Source: Rhexocercosporidium sp. MPI-PUGE-AT-0058
Taxonomy: Eukaryota; Ascomycota; Leotiomycetes; Helotiales
DNA length: 64,000 nucleotides
Assembly: GCA_020746875.1 (NCBI GenBank)
Contig: JAGTJL010000006.1
Location: 434,001-498,000 of the forward strand
Reading direction: 5' to 3'
The notes under the pieces are model-generated. The model saw nothing but the letters and a program-made list of their open reading frames with translations, was not told the DNA's origin and made no database searches. Below are positions 22,231 through 33,302 of the stretch, one piece after another; within the stretch, counting starts at the first letter, position 1; each line of letters begins with the position of its first letter. Position numbers and translations under genes: made by a program.

Positions 22231-24628
22231 GTATTGTGTGATATTCATTGATGAATGGTAGTGGAGACATGAAAAGGTGAGAAGATGTGGAGGTATGGAT
22301 TCTGAACAGTGAAGTTATAATCTCTAATTTTCCAATATTAAGACGTGTTGACTGCTCCGATTAAATCACTTGGAATTCTGATCCGGATGATTCCAGCCTT
22401 CGTCCTGTAATGAAGTTGGTAAAGCAGTAATATCTTGAGTGTAATACCACAAGCTGAAGTTATTCAACCCAACAATCAGTCCTTTCCGGCCTCGGGATTA
22501 AATTCGCAAAGGCACGCTGACATAGCTTCCAGGTGAGTGTAGGGAAAGGTTTCCCGGAAAATATTAGCTATGAACATCAGTCCTGGCGAAGACTAATTAC
22601 TTGAAAGTCATCTTCATCACAACATACGATTGTACCAGTCCCAGCGAATGCTAATAAAATATAATCGCTCAAGTTCATCTCACAGGCTAAGGAAAAGCAA
22701 AATCAGTGGAATGTAGTCAGGTTACAGGCTTGCCACCAGGGGCTTTTACATCAATCCACTGGACAATTGAGCTGATGAGGAAGAGAAAAAACGTGATCAT
22801 TTGAAAACCCGGAACCGTTCTACGGCACAAAGTCTCTAAGACCTCTTTCACCAATAGACCGATCTGATGAATCAGAGAAAGACTACCTCTTTGAATAGCC
22901 AATATTGGTTAACGGTACAAAAGTCGGTTACTATTTACAAACTGATTGCCTGGAATTTCGGGGGAAGATGGAGAAAGAGAGAATGTTCCTATCAACAAAG
23001 AATTCATGAATCCCTACATCCTTTCTAATGTCCTTAGAAAAGCGCTTTAGAAAGGCACAAAGCAGTGCCTTAATAACCACCTGACATCAGCAAACGGCAT
23101 GGAGCAATCGATTTATTTCCCGTGCGAGCATGTGAGATGCATCTACTGGTAACTACTGCCCTATCAGAGTAAGCAACTCTCCCTGTCTTGATATTAAACG
23201 TGTTCTGTGATTGGAGAGAGGCGCGACGCGTGGTTTGAAGCTGGGTTCTGGGCTGCTGTGCAAGGGACAGGAGAGGTCTGTGAATCGTTTTAGCGAGACT
23301 TTGTTTACTTGGCCAAATGTGTTGGGTGTGGCGCAGGGGTTTGCGTCTTTTGTTTCAGTATTGATGTTAATTAACCGCGTACACAGATTGTACCAATGCT
23401 TGAATTATGGAATTACGACTGAGTTTTGATACTATAATGTTATTTAGTAGTGGTGATAAAGCCCACATAGTAGAGTAAACGTTTTGCCCCTTCTGCTTCC
23501 TCAGGGAAACTTCCATGGCCATTGAATTCTGGATCACTTTAACGACTCAAAGTATACATGGAGTGTTTGACAATATATTTGATGGAGCATCGTGCCGAAA
23601 AGAATGGAGTTCTGGCCAAGTGAAGCTGATAGTAGAGCTGACGAATAGCTGGGGTTCAAGTGATTGTCCCAGAGATGGAGGGAAATATATCAAAGAAAAT
23701 CAGACGGCCTAATGTAACAAGCCACAATTGAAAGAACATGAGATACGGACATGACCTTGCCAGTTCAAACCCCCTGATCCAACATTTCTAGCACGTGGTA
23801 ATTCCCCCTTTTGCAATTATCATTCACATGCACATGTCCAACTGCGTTCTGTGTAATCATAGAGTAGATAGCGGGGGCAAGGATACGCGTTTCAAGTTGA
23901 AAGCCTCCCCACTAAAATTGAGGAGCTGGCGATCTTCATCCGGAATGCCCTGATCGACATGACGATCTCTTGAAGATGTCCTAATTCGGACACGCGAGTG
24001 CACGGATCACTTTTAAGGGGTAAAAACACAAGAACACGACTTCGAAGATGCGTCAAAAGTTGCGCACGAGAAGGCAAAAGAAGTTGCTGAGCTCTCACAG
24101 CAGTATAGGATATATTTAGGCAATGTCGGACAGGTGAGCACATGTAATCTCAGGAAGTTTCAAGCTCGCAAGCGAGCTGCTGTGTGTTAGGTTTCAACTA
24201 CCGTACCCGTGTCACGCGAAGATCGCAATCACATCTCGCGGCCCTTCTCCCCCGCAAGAGTCCAAAAGTAGATATGTCAAGCAGTTGATCGTAGCTTATC
24301 TCTCGACGGTGAGCTGACTTCCGTGCTGAGAGAGCTGATGGATTGGGATCTTCTGCTGCTCTCTACGTCATCTGTTTGAGGGGGTTGATCACAAAGTGGG
24401 TGGTAAGTTAGTTATATACTCCCTCTATGAAGCCGTTGAGGGGGTTATTCTCTTGTCTTGCATCCGCGACCCCAAGTTCAAAGTCATTCGTTTTGCTCAG
24501 TACTGTAATTCATAATTCAAACTTCTCAATCACAGAGCAGAGCAACGCATTCATTCAACTCTCAACCCACTACATACCCTCGCTATAACTCTGTCGCTTA
24601 CCACAAAGCCCACTATACACCATTCACA
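22231..24628. other. Gene-poor stretch
   Basis: About 2.4 kb with no protein I recognise. Frames of 60-85 codons occur on both strands without family resemblance. No inverted or tandem repeat was noticed. The last ~150 bases (C/A-rich, with TATAT at about 24413) fit a promoter and leader for the gene at 24629. Confidence 0.55.
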
Positions 24629-24880
24629 ATGCAGTTCTCTACCATTACCATGCTCCTTGCGACTCTTTCTCTGTCTACACAGGTTTTCGCCAAACCAACA
24701 CCATACATCACGAAAGTCGAAACTCCATCCGGACGTCCCAAATACGTCTGCGTTGATTCAGACCTATCTTGTCTCACAAAGAGGGCATATGATGTTGTCA
24801 CCTCTGCGATTGGGGTTGGAGGATTTATCGGGCATGCTATCAGTTCGACAACGGGTGACATCGATCATGTGGTGGAGTAA
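24629..24880 (+). CDS. Small secreted protein (unknown)
   Basis: An 83-residue ORF with a clean signal peptide (MQFSTITMLLATLSLSTQVFA, residues 1-21) and a mature part of about 62 residues. The mature part has two cysteines (YVCVDSDLSC) and a glycine-rich hydrophobic patch (SAIGVGGFIGHAI). There is a plausible leader upstream. I recognise no family. A different frame stays open past the stop to 24947, so a frameshift or missed splice that lengthens the real protein cannot be excluded. Size and secretion would fit an effector-like protein, but nothing in the sequence proves that role. Confidence 0.5.
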   Translation: MQFSTITMLLATLSLSTQVFAKPTPYITKVETPSGRPKYVCVDSDLSCLTKRAYDVVTSAIGVGGFIGHAISSTTGDIDHVVE

Positions 24881-25781
24881 TTATAATGCTGGATTGATAC
24901 CTGTTGATGGGATCTCGATGGGGCACAGTATGTATGCCGACCAATGATCCCTAGAATACCGCTTATTTCTTCCAGATCACATACCTACGACTGTGCCCTA
25001 CAGCTTCACTTTTGTCATGGCCGATTGATGCAATTCTGAAACTTATCACCACATCCGCGGCGACGCGAGGGAACGTCGCTTTACTCGGAAGTATGAATGG
25101 TTTGATATCTTGGCCTACATAAGAGTTTGCGCACTTCGCTGTGTTCGTGACAAGTTTAGACAGTCACGGAATAGCTTGCTAGAAAGTAGCATATCTTGGA
25201 GCATACCTGTATGCTTAATCGTTAATGTATAAATTCCCACGACCCTCTTCTATCGAAGCATTGTTGGAATGCAAATTATATCTTGGAAGTTTTTCTAGGA
25301 GAGCAGTTCCAATCAAAGTCTTGCGGGTCGGAGGGCGGTAGCAGTGATCTTGGCATGCTGTTGTGAGTGTTTGCGGCTTGCTAGTGCAGCTGCAGATTCG
25401 TCGACGGTGACCTCTCTTCTATTTCCTCTTAGTAGGACAGAAGCTTGAACCCTTGCATTTCTCAGCTCAGCTCTTCAGAAGTGCTTTAGCTGGTAATCAG
25501 GCCTAAAGGAAATGTGAGACTGGCAAGACCCAACCACTGTTGTGTGTCGGCGCCCAGCAGTTTAATTCTCAAGTATGATTGGAATGTTTGGTAGAAAAAG
25601 CAAATTTGATTGATCCTGGACAACTCCATGCTAGGGAAATACCAGCCCACTCGCCCACCCATTCAAATTCTATGTCTATGTCTATATCCTTCTCCAAATA
25701 CACCCGTTCATCTGTCTATCTTCTAGTACAGCACTATCTACAGCCATTCAATTGACTATGCAATGAAGTTTTAAAAAACCC
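24881..25781. other. Intergenic between convergent secreted-protein genes
   Basis: No gene was recognised. A short TCTATG repeat (about 25672-25690) is the only patterned stretch. Confidence 0.55.
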
Positions 25782-26861
25782 TCAGCAAGCTGCACAAAGT
25801 AGACCCCCGACAGCGGGAACGCCTGCTATCCCAGCTGCGAAATCAACAATTGCAGCCAGTTTCTTGTCACAGAAAGTCCCGCAAAATCCCTTGGCTTCAC
25901 ACTGGATATTCCAGTGGATCAATGACTGGATACTTGCTTTGTCCTTTTGGCCTTTAGGAAAGACTCGTACGATGACTGAGCCAGTCGTTGGGTATGTGTA
26001 CTGGCCGTACGTGAAATCATATCCGGGGTCGCATGGTCCACCTCCAGGTGGGCATTTGCCGTTGTAGTGTCCCTTCTTTGTGACTATGGTTTCCGAGACC
26101 TTCGGTGCAATTGCTTGAGTCAGGATGTTCTTCATCGCAGCCACGTTATCCTGGACCGCGAAGAAGCAGTCATCGAAAGTGATGCTGCAGCCGTTACCGA
26201 TTCCGTACGAGGAACCTTTGCACTGAGTTCCCTCAATTTCCTCATGGATGTGATGGAATACATTCTCGGGCTTCCAGGCTTCGATCTCGGCATTGGTACC
26301 CTGGATTGTCACGTTGACGTCTCTTCTGGAAATGGTATAGTCGGTTTCTGCTTCGTAGGTTGGACTGGGTGGTGGTGCAGGAGTATCAGCTGGATGATGG
26401 CATATGTATGCACTCGTGCACACTTTTCCGTCGGCGAGAGTGAAAGCTGTCCTGCCATGTTCGGCCCAGCACTTGAATCCGATGCCGTAGGTGTGAATAG
26501 CGGCCCCTGCGTAACTCTTCGACTCTGCCCAGTCCTTGATATCCGGGTTGATGAAGACCGAGAACGTGTCGCCGTTCGGAAACTTGGTGGTAGCACCGTC
26601 TCGTCTCCATGGGTATGAGCCGTCCCAAGGTACTTGGGCAATCATCTCGGGTTGGACCCACTTGGTGTTACCACCTCCTGGGTTGTATGAGCCAGGATAG
26701 TATGCCATTTCTCGGGAAGTCGAAGCACCGTTGGGAAGGGTTCCAATCCCGCAGTCTACGAGCATGAGGTGCTCGCCTGGCCGGTACTCTCTAGAGTTGA
26801 TGACGGTTGCGGCTCCGGAGCCCGAGAGCACGAGGAGGCCGAGGGCTGCGAATGCGTTCAT
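25782..26861 (-). CDS. Cysteine-rich secreted protein (unknown)
   Basis: A single exon encodes 359 residues. The start at 26861 begins MNAFAALGLLVLSGSGAATV, a signal peptide; a longer in-frame start would add residues that block it. The mature protein has 14 cysteines, an even number that suggests disulfides. A central segment (about residues 135-155) has repeated Pro residues (PADTPAPPPSPT) and looks like a hinge between two folded halves. The end is hydrophobic and contains CAAC, after a VDFAAGIAGVPAVGG stretch. No catalytic motif is visible to me. It resembles the many fungal secreted proteins without assigned function. It converges with the small secreted protein at 24629, and the two could share conditions of expression, but that is speculation. 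Confidence 0.75.
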   Translation of the reverse strand: MNAFAALGLLVLSGSGAATVINSREYRPGEHLMLVDCGIGTLPNGASTSREMAYYPGSYNPGGGNTKWVQPEMIAQVPWDGSYPWRRDGATTKFPNGDTFSVFINPDIKDWAESKSYAGAAIHTYGIGFKCWAEHGRTAFTLADGKVCTSAYICHHPADTPAPPPSPTYEAETDYTISRRDVNVTIQGTNAEIEAWKPENVFHHIHEEIEGTQCKGSSYGIGNGCSITFDDCFFAVQDNVAAMKNILTQAIAPKVSETIVTKKGHYNGKCPPGGGPCDPGYDFTYGQYTYPTTGSVIVRVFPKGQKDKASIQSLIHWNIQCEAKGFCGTFCDKKLAAIVDFAAGIAGVPAVGGLLCAAC

Positions 26862-28186
26862 CTTGTGAAGTGTATGAATTGTATGAATTTGACAATCTTG
26901 ATGTAGAGAGAAGTATGAGCTTGAGGATGTGTTGAAAGAGCTTTGAAATGTGAGATGATCTGAAACCATTGTCAAATGCGGAAATTTGTCTGATTTAAAT
27001 ATGATGGGGCTGGAGAAGCTGCTTGGCAGAAGTTCTTCCTAGCAGAATATGAAGTCCCATAAGTCCAAGATAGTTGGATTGCATGATACAATACACCTCT
27101 GATTATCTCTTGGCTTGAAGTTTCCGCGACAGCATCACTGCGCTTTCAAAGTTCAAAAGTTCAAAATGTGGCTTTCAAGTCAGCGCGTCGAGCATATTTC
27201 TCACTTTTTGTGGGGTTGGAACGCAAAAAACGTCTTATTCATCTGGTTTCTGCCCTTCAGCTTCCATTAGTTAAGTAAGATCTTACTTATGTACGGGGGT
27301 ACACACCGTCGGCGTCCCCCGAGGTCCCCGAAGCGAAGGCTGAGTGCATCCTGCACCACCGCATCATTGTTCTTACCTGCACTTTTGAATATACCGAGGT
27401 TCGCTGGACTGCCACGATGTTTTCTGCATGGGATCAAATGATTTTGGATTGTATCTGGCACTCCGTGTTTGGTTGGAAAACTCAGGTTCTACTTCACAGT
27501 CAGTACTTCCGCATTCTACGAGCCTTGACTTTCTGTTAATCATATCTCGCACAAGTGGTATTTCTTACCATTGCTCAATTAGTGTCACTGTTGGCAAACG
27601 AGAACGGAAGGTTTGCTGAAGTTTCCTTGCATTCGCGTTCTTCAACGAATATTATGTACCTGCCACAAGTTGAATTATGTTTCTTCATCTCTCGAAACCA
27701 TTATCCTAGTATAACATCATTCTAACACTTAGTGGAGTGTTATGCTACCTAATGGGGGCTTCAAATTACGATCTTGATACAATTCATCTCATCTACAGCC
27801 TCGCCTGAAGACACGGCCCCCTCTATCTTAGTATCTCCAAGCCAGCCTTGCATTCCAGCTGCAAAACATCCCGTCTCAGAGCTGCAATAAAGGCGGGTCA
27901 CACAAAGGCCCCCACAGCCTTGCCATTTTGAGTGGTAGATACATGCTTGATTGGCCTCACCGGTTCTTCCTGCATGGACTGTTGGTCACACAAATCATAC
28001 CCTATTCATCCGGCTGAAGATGAGGAGCACTGGCCAACGAGGTTTCATCAGGCTGGAACTAGAAAGGCAACTAGATGCCTCACGCTGGACACGTAGGTTG
28101 TGAAGAGAGAACAGAAAAAGAAAAATATGAGAAGGGATGAGGATGATATATATAAGCGTCCTGGAGAGAATCAGCAAGACGAAAAC
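26862..28186. other. Divergent intergenic region
   Basis: No gene was recognised. A short direct repeat of TTCAAA sits at about 27146-27165. A TATA-like box is listed separately. Confidence 0.55.
28147..28156 (+). promoter_or_regulatory. TATA-like box before the membrane-protein gene
   Basis: TATATATAAG about 30-40 bp before the ATG at 28187. Its position favours 28187 over the in-frame ATG at 28127 as the translation start. Confidence 0.35.
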
Positions 28187-29687
28187 ATGTCTGAGCCTGT
28201 ATCGAAAATGAATCCCCTCACCATTGGTAAAAAGTGCGTCAGATCGATCGAATCTTACAGATTGCGCTTCGCGAAGAAGTTCGTGCCGCTGCAGAATGCA
28301 TACAAAGCGAGTCTGATATTAATTGATCCAGAAAACAACAGCTTTCCAAGATCGTCAACAATCCTCTGGTCAACTCTCTGTTTTGTCGTGTTTCTTGTCT
28401 TTGGTGGATTTGCTATTGGATACCCCAAGTCGTGGATGAGGATTGTGGTAGTCGTAGTGAACTCCACGATCTTCGTCTTGTTGATGGCTCTCGCTGGATA
28501 TGATGCGTGGCGCCTGGGTGAGATATTTAGATGTCATTTGTTCTTCTTTTGATTTGCTAATGATTTAATCCAGGGAATCGTGCTTATCGCCGAAATCTTG
28601 CATGCACTATACTGGTGTTCCTCTTAACCGTCGTCACGATGACTATCCTGTACGAGATGGTCTGGTACAAAAGCATGAATTTATGGATTTTACAGTCTCG
28701 ACAGGAGCGTCTGGTAAGTTCAAAGCCATGCAGAAGACTACAGAACTCAGGTGACGTTTTGAATTAGCCATCTTTCCGTTTTCCTCCAATGTTCATCATT
28801 CAAGACAAAGCTCATTACCAAGCCCACATCCTTGATGAGCAGCCATGGACATGTTACGTCGGGGCCCAAAACAGAACTGCACCAATGTGCAACACTCTCA
28901 CCAAAGATCAGGTTCTGGAAACAGAATCTTGCAATTGCAATGACAGCTGGGTACATGAAGTCCTACCGAACTTCCTAGATGGCGATGGCGGAGATGGGAA
29001 ACGAAGCCTTTCTCTCTTGCCGAAGGAGAATTTGTATACGAGAGCGAATGTCATGACTGTGAAGTTTGCTTTCAATTGTGAGACCGAGCCAATTTCTCCG
29101 AGGATGAGGTTGGAGGCTGATATGTGAGCAGACAACACGACAGCCAATACTGATCCCCAGCTCGGCAGTCCAAATCTTTGGATGTTTGTCTATGATTCTA
29201 CAATCTCAGTTGGAGACGCATACATGAACGGATACTCAAGCATGCGTCTCTTCAATGCGCATGGTGCATCTACAGTCCTGTTAAACAACAAGTACTTTGA
29301 GGCCCGGGATGGGACTTCGAGATACGAATTTGGTGAACTATATTTCATCTTCATAAAACTATTTTCTCTAAATCGGGCAGATTACTGACTTGGGCTAGGG
29401 GCCGTTATTTGGACAACACCATACATGAATTTGGTCTGCGATGTTTCTGGAAATCAGACTTACTACCCTTGCAGCAGCACTCTGCTGCTGAATGTTCCCG
29501 GATTTGACTCAACAATCATGACGGAGAAGAGAGCCATGGCGTGGACTGTGAGTGTTCGCTAGCTTTGATTAAAATTCGTGGTGGCTACTAATCCCAAGGC
29601 CAGGATACCGTGGGACAAGCGGGTGCGTACTTTGCATTGGTACAAGTGGTCAGTTGGATGATTTCAGGTGTTGCATGGGGGACCTGA
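28187..29687 (+). CDS. Multi-pass membrane protein (unknown)
   Basis: Six exons (28187-28517, 28574-28713, 28768-29123, 29169-29332, 29399-29547, 29604-29687) give about 407 residues. Three hydrophobic segments lie in the N-terminal third: LCFVVFLVFGGFAIGY, IVVVVVNSTIFVLLMALAGY, and LACTILVFLLTVVTMTILYE. They are followed by a ~230-residue, likely lumenal or extracellular part with several Cys and N-x-S/T sites, and a final hydrophobic end (YFALVQVVSWMISGVAWG). The third intron is only 45 bp (GTGAGC...CGGCAG); without it a TGA at 29125 would end the frame. I chose splicing because the frame and sequence character continue on both sides. No family was recognised. The gene converges with the DyP peroxidase gene, 136 bp apart. 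Confidence 0.65.
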
Positions 29688-29823
29688 AGTTGTAAGAATC
29701 TGTATCGCTATGATCAATCAAGGCATATTTTCATGCTGGCAGCTATCTTTGTCACTCACACAGACCATTGTGTACCTTTAAGTCCTCTAAGTTTTCTTCT
29801 GTAGATGGATATCATAACACGTT

Positions 29824-30792
29824 TCAGTCGTCTCCAAGCCCAGCTAAAAGACTCGCACTCGGCGCAAAAAACACACTTCCCGTCGTCGCCCTCGAATAAT
29901 CCAAAATCCTATCATGCATCCCCTCCGGCACACCAACAAACATTCTCTCCAACATCTTCTCAACCACCCAAAGCCGCCTCGAATACCCAATAAAATATGT
30001 TCCAAATTCTCCACTCCCAGGACTTCCAAACGGCATGTTATCTCTCAAGATATCATGTTCATTTCCCTCCGCATCCTCAACTGTCGCTAGACTCTTGTGA
30101 GACATCTGGTGACCGGCTGGCGCATCATCAAGTTCAATGTTATCTAGTTTCGTGCGGCCGATCACAGCTTCTTGCTGCTCTGTCTTCAGACCTCGCCATG
30201 ACTTCAGGTCATGTAGGTATTTCTGAACAACAATGTAACTGCCTCCTACTTGAGCTGTCCCACTCTCAGCAGAAAAGTCCTCCTGCGCCACCAAAACTAA
30301 TTCCGAAACTACTTGTCCAACAGGGTTCGCAGTGCCATCTACAAAACCCAGCAGGTCTCTAACGTCGAAATACCGGAACCCAACAGTCTCATCCTCAACC
30401 TTGACAGAATCGCCCAGCAAATCCATGAGCTGCCTCTCAAACTCAAAATTCAAATCTCGGCGCTCCGAACGGATGTGGAAAAGTAAGTCGCCGGGAGTGG
30501 ATGGTGCGGTGTGCGTTTTGCCTTTGACCTCTTTGAAGGGTGTCAGCTCGGTTGGGCGGGGGAGACCAGTGATGGCATCCCAGACTGATGAGCCGATGCC
30601 GACTGTACAGGCGAATGATGCATTCAGGTCTCTAATTGAGACATTCTTGGAGAGCCCGCTGATTCCCGATAGGACTGAGCGAATTGTTGCGATGGAGTTT
30701 GGGGTTTGGGTTGCGGAGAGGACGAGGAACGTCGCTGAGCAGGTTAAGGGTGCATCGACCTGTTGAGACTCGATTGGGACGCGACGAGACAT
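29824..30792 (-). CDS. DyP-type haem peroxidase
   Basis: A single exon encodes 322 residues from the ATG at 30792. The GFVDGTANP motif (residues 149-157) carries the distal catalytic Asp of the GxxDG type. The proximal haem-binding His lies in EGNEHDILRDNMPF (His246), and FIGYSRRL follows. Dye-decolorizing peroxidases use hydrogen peroxide to oxidise dyes, phenolics and other aromatic compounds. This short form without signal peptide resembles the bacterial-like intracellular subgroup. The frame is open upstream to about 31017 with an Arg-rich extension (LRYQAARIIATRD) that might be a mitochondrial presequence if an upstream start is used. Neighbours are an O-methyltransferase and other small-molecule genes, so an aromatic substrate made or removed locally is possible. 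Confidence 0.92.
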   Translation of the reverse strand: MSRRVPIESQQVDAPLTCSATFLVLSATQTPNSIATIRSVLSGISGLSKNVSIRDLNASFACTVGIGSSVWDAITGLPRPTELTPFKEVKGKTHTAPSTPGDLLFHIRSERRDLNFEFERQLMDLLGDSVKVEDETVGFRYFDVRDLLGFVDGTANPVGQVVSELVLVAQEDFSAESGTAQVGGSYIVVQKYLHDLKSWRGLKTEQQEAVIGRTKLDNIELDDAPAGHQMSHKSLATVEDAEGNEHDILRDNMPFGSPGSGEFGTYFIGYSRRLWVVEKMLERMFVGVPEGMHDRILDYSRATTGSVFFAPSASLLAGLGDD

Positions 30793-31502
30793 GGTGCGTC
30801 TTGCTGCTACTGACGAGGCACTACAAGGCTGGGATATCTGAATTTTGTTGCGTCGAGGAGACTGAGTTTTTTGGGACGCGATCTGGTTGTATAGGGATTG
30901 TTGAGTGTCCCTTGTAGCTATGATCCTCGCAGCTTGATATCTCAACGTCCCGATTTTCGTTCCAAGAATCGAATGACATGTGAGTCTTCGACAAACTGGC
31001 TTGTAGACGTTATTCATGCTTTCAGAGTTATGCTTGGGAATGAGCCGATATTTGAAGCTGCTGAGTAGGTAAACTTAGCGTGCCTGATAGCCCCACATTG
31101 ATCATGCAAGTGATTAGTAATGAGTAATATTCATTCTTACACAGGGCGATACGAGATGACGTCAAATCAGGGCACTTGTGAAACCATGCATATATAAGGT
31201 AAGAAGTACGCATTATTTCTGTTTTGACTGAGCAGTTCGGGGCTGAGAGCAGCTCAAGAAAAGGAACGCAGCGAAAGCCTTAGTTCGATCCTAAACGAGC
31301 CGAGATTAGGCGAATCTCAATCTACCTAGGTCAACACTGTTGGCTTTTGTTTTCGCTTGCGTAGTATGAAGACGATTGTTCATTTTATGTAAGTTTGCGG
31401 GATATGTACAACGCCAGCATTGAAATGGAATGCTTTCGAATTCCACCCGGAAATATGTTCATCCCACCATCTTGTGCCCTCCTCACAGAACCAACCTGCG
31501 TC
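30793..31502. other. Intergenic, O-methyltransferase to DyP
   Basis: 3' end of the methyltransferase gene and promoter of the peroxidase gene. A TATATAAGG lies at 31191-31199 in plus orientation, which does not fit either minus-strand gene. No gene was seen. Confidence 0.55.
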
Positions 31503-32899
31503 CTATTCTCCAGTCCACTCTGCCTCAATCAAGCTCATCCGTGAGCCCTCGGGTTGCTTAGCACCCAGATACTTGAATCTTGGATCAGCTTTTTGGAAAA
31601 GAGCTTCCCAGTCACCTTCTTCACGTTCTTTGGCATTCATCGCCACCATCATGCAGATGTCGAGGTTCCTGTACGGTACGAACTAAATGTTAGTACTAGT
31701 CTCGCAGCTCAATCTTGACCAAGAAGACATGGAAACACGCATACCTGGAAGCTTTTCCCTCAAATAAATGCCCAGTACCCGGCGCCGGCAAGCATCCGTC
31801 ATTAATGAGGATCTTCGCACCCGGCTTCAAGGCTGGGATAGCTGCCTGAAGAATCTTGACCGATTCATCATCACCCCAATTGTGAAAGATCCAGCGATAA
31901 AAATACACATCAGCACCATTCACAACCTGAGGTGTGAAGAAGTCATGCTTTTGGAATTGAATATTTGCTCGTCTGTGTTCGGTCTTCATATCGTCTGTCA
32001 CATCTATATCTTGCACGATGAGTTTGAGGGCGGGGTAGGCGTCTGAGATTGCCGAGCTGGCAAATCCATTTGCACCTCCAACCTGAAAGTGTCAAGATAA
32101 CACTTGGATTTATTTCGATCAGAACTCACATCGACGACGGTACCTTCTCCCAATTTACCCCAATCGTAACCCTCCACAAGAGAAATCGGCTCGTATCCCT
32201 CTCCTGAACTGAACAATTCCATGGCAAGACCGAATCTTTCGATTCTCTCTGGGATCTTCTTGACTTCTTCGTACAGAGAAGTCTGACCCGGATTGTGGAA
32301 TCCGATTGAGACACCAGTCTCTCTCTTGCTCTCGGAAGCTGGCCACTTATCGAGTGCTTCGCATTGATGAGCACCACCAAGCAAGATCGTCTCAGTCTGT
32401 AGCTCAACCCATGCTGCAGTTCTCGGATCATTTACCAGAATCTTTGACATCGAGTTGTGCGCAATGAAGTCTTTGGCTGGCTCACAGAAAATTCCATTGG
32501 AAATTGCATGCCGCATCAATCTGCGCAAAGCTTTTACTTCTAGTCCGCACTCGGCCGACAGATCTGTGTACGAGATTTTCTCTTCAAGAGGAACATGTTT
32601 TGCGATCGACCAATGCGAGACGGCCTTGAGACTGAGGACATTCAACCACTATTATGGAATGTTACACAGTTAGCTGTTTGCCGATTACCACGTGCAGGGA
32701 CTTTGATTGCGTAATACCTTACCTCCCAGGCCATATCACGGATTGTTTGGACTTCGCCAATCAATTTTCTACTCAAGGCAGGGATCATATCGATGATTTC
32801 CTGTCGTGCTTCTCTCTCAGCATTACTTTGCAGATCAAACGGTGAGTCCAGGGCCGCACGGAGCGAAGCCGCAAGGGAGACGAGGTTGGTTGCAGACAT
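31503..32899 (-). CDS. SAM-dependent O-methyltransferase (plant/fungal COMT type)
   Basis: Exons on the minus strand are 32899-32723, 32648-32130, 32082-31745 and 31668-31503, giving 399 residues. The introns are 74, 47 and 76 bp. The N-terminal helical part (winged-helix dimerisation) contains LRRLMRHAISNGIF. The SAM site is spliced together across the second intron as VVDVGGANGF. The motif YFYRWIFHNWGDDE holds the HNW-x-D catalytic His/Asp pair of the family. NLDICMMVAMNAKERE and the final MSLIEAEWTGE complete it. Such enzymes methylate hydroxyls on aromatic polyketides, flavonoids and similar compounds, and are common tailoring enzymes of secondary metabolism. The gene is divergent from the methyltransferase gene at 33303 with about 400 bp of shared promoter. 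The substrate cannot be told from sequence. Confidence 0.93.
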
Positions 32900-33302
32900 G
32901 GCGATGCAGCTGCTGATGCTGTGCTGATGATCCCGGTCGCTTGGTTGTTGGGAAACGCTGTGCGTGCGATGGTAAGTAAGATCTTGGAGTCGATGAGATG
33001 GAGGGTCCGAGGGTATGCACGTCTAGTTGACAGGAAATTGATTGGTAAGGTAAGATAACGTGGGCGGCCCGATCCTAGATTTCGGATTTCGAATGGAGAC
33101 GTGGGGGCGGGGAAATATTGCTTGAGGAACAATGTGATAGGTCAGCTCGGCGGTGTTCCTGTCTTACCAACTTAATACTTCGAATCGCCCACATGGCCAG
33201 TTCTCGACCTTGTTGCTTCTTTGTTCCACATCACCCTCCAGGTTCTCAGGAACTGTAGGAACTGAAGCCAAATTCACTGTTCGTGCCACATCCAGTCACA
33301 CG
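32900..33302. other. Bidirectional promoter between two methyltransferase genes
   Basis: About 400 bp between divergent starts. No clear TATA box or known factor site was noticed. Shared control of both genes is possible but not shown. Confidence 0.5.

Noticed and set aside
26067..26618. 183-codon open frame antisense to the cysteine-rich secreted protein
   Set aside because: A shadow; the minus-strand frame has a signal peptide and ordered cysteines.
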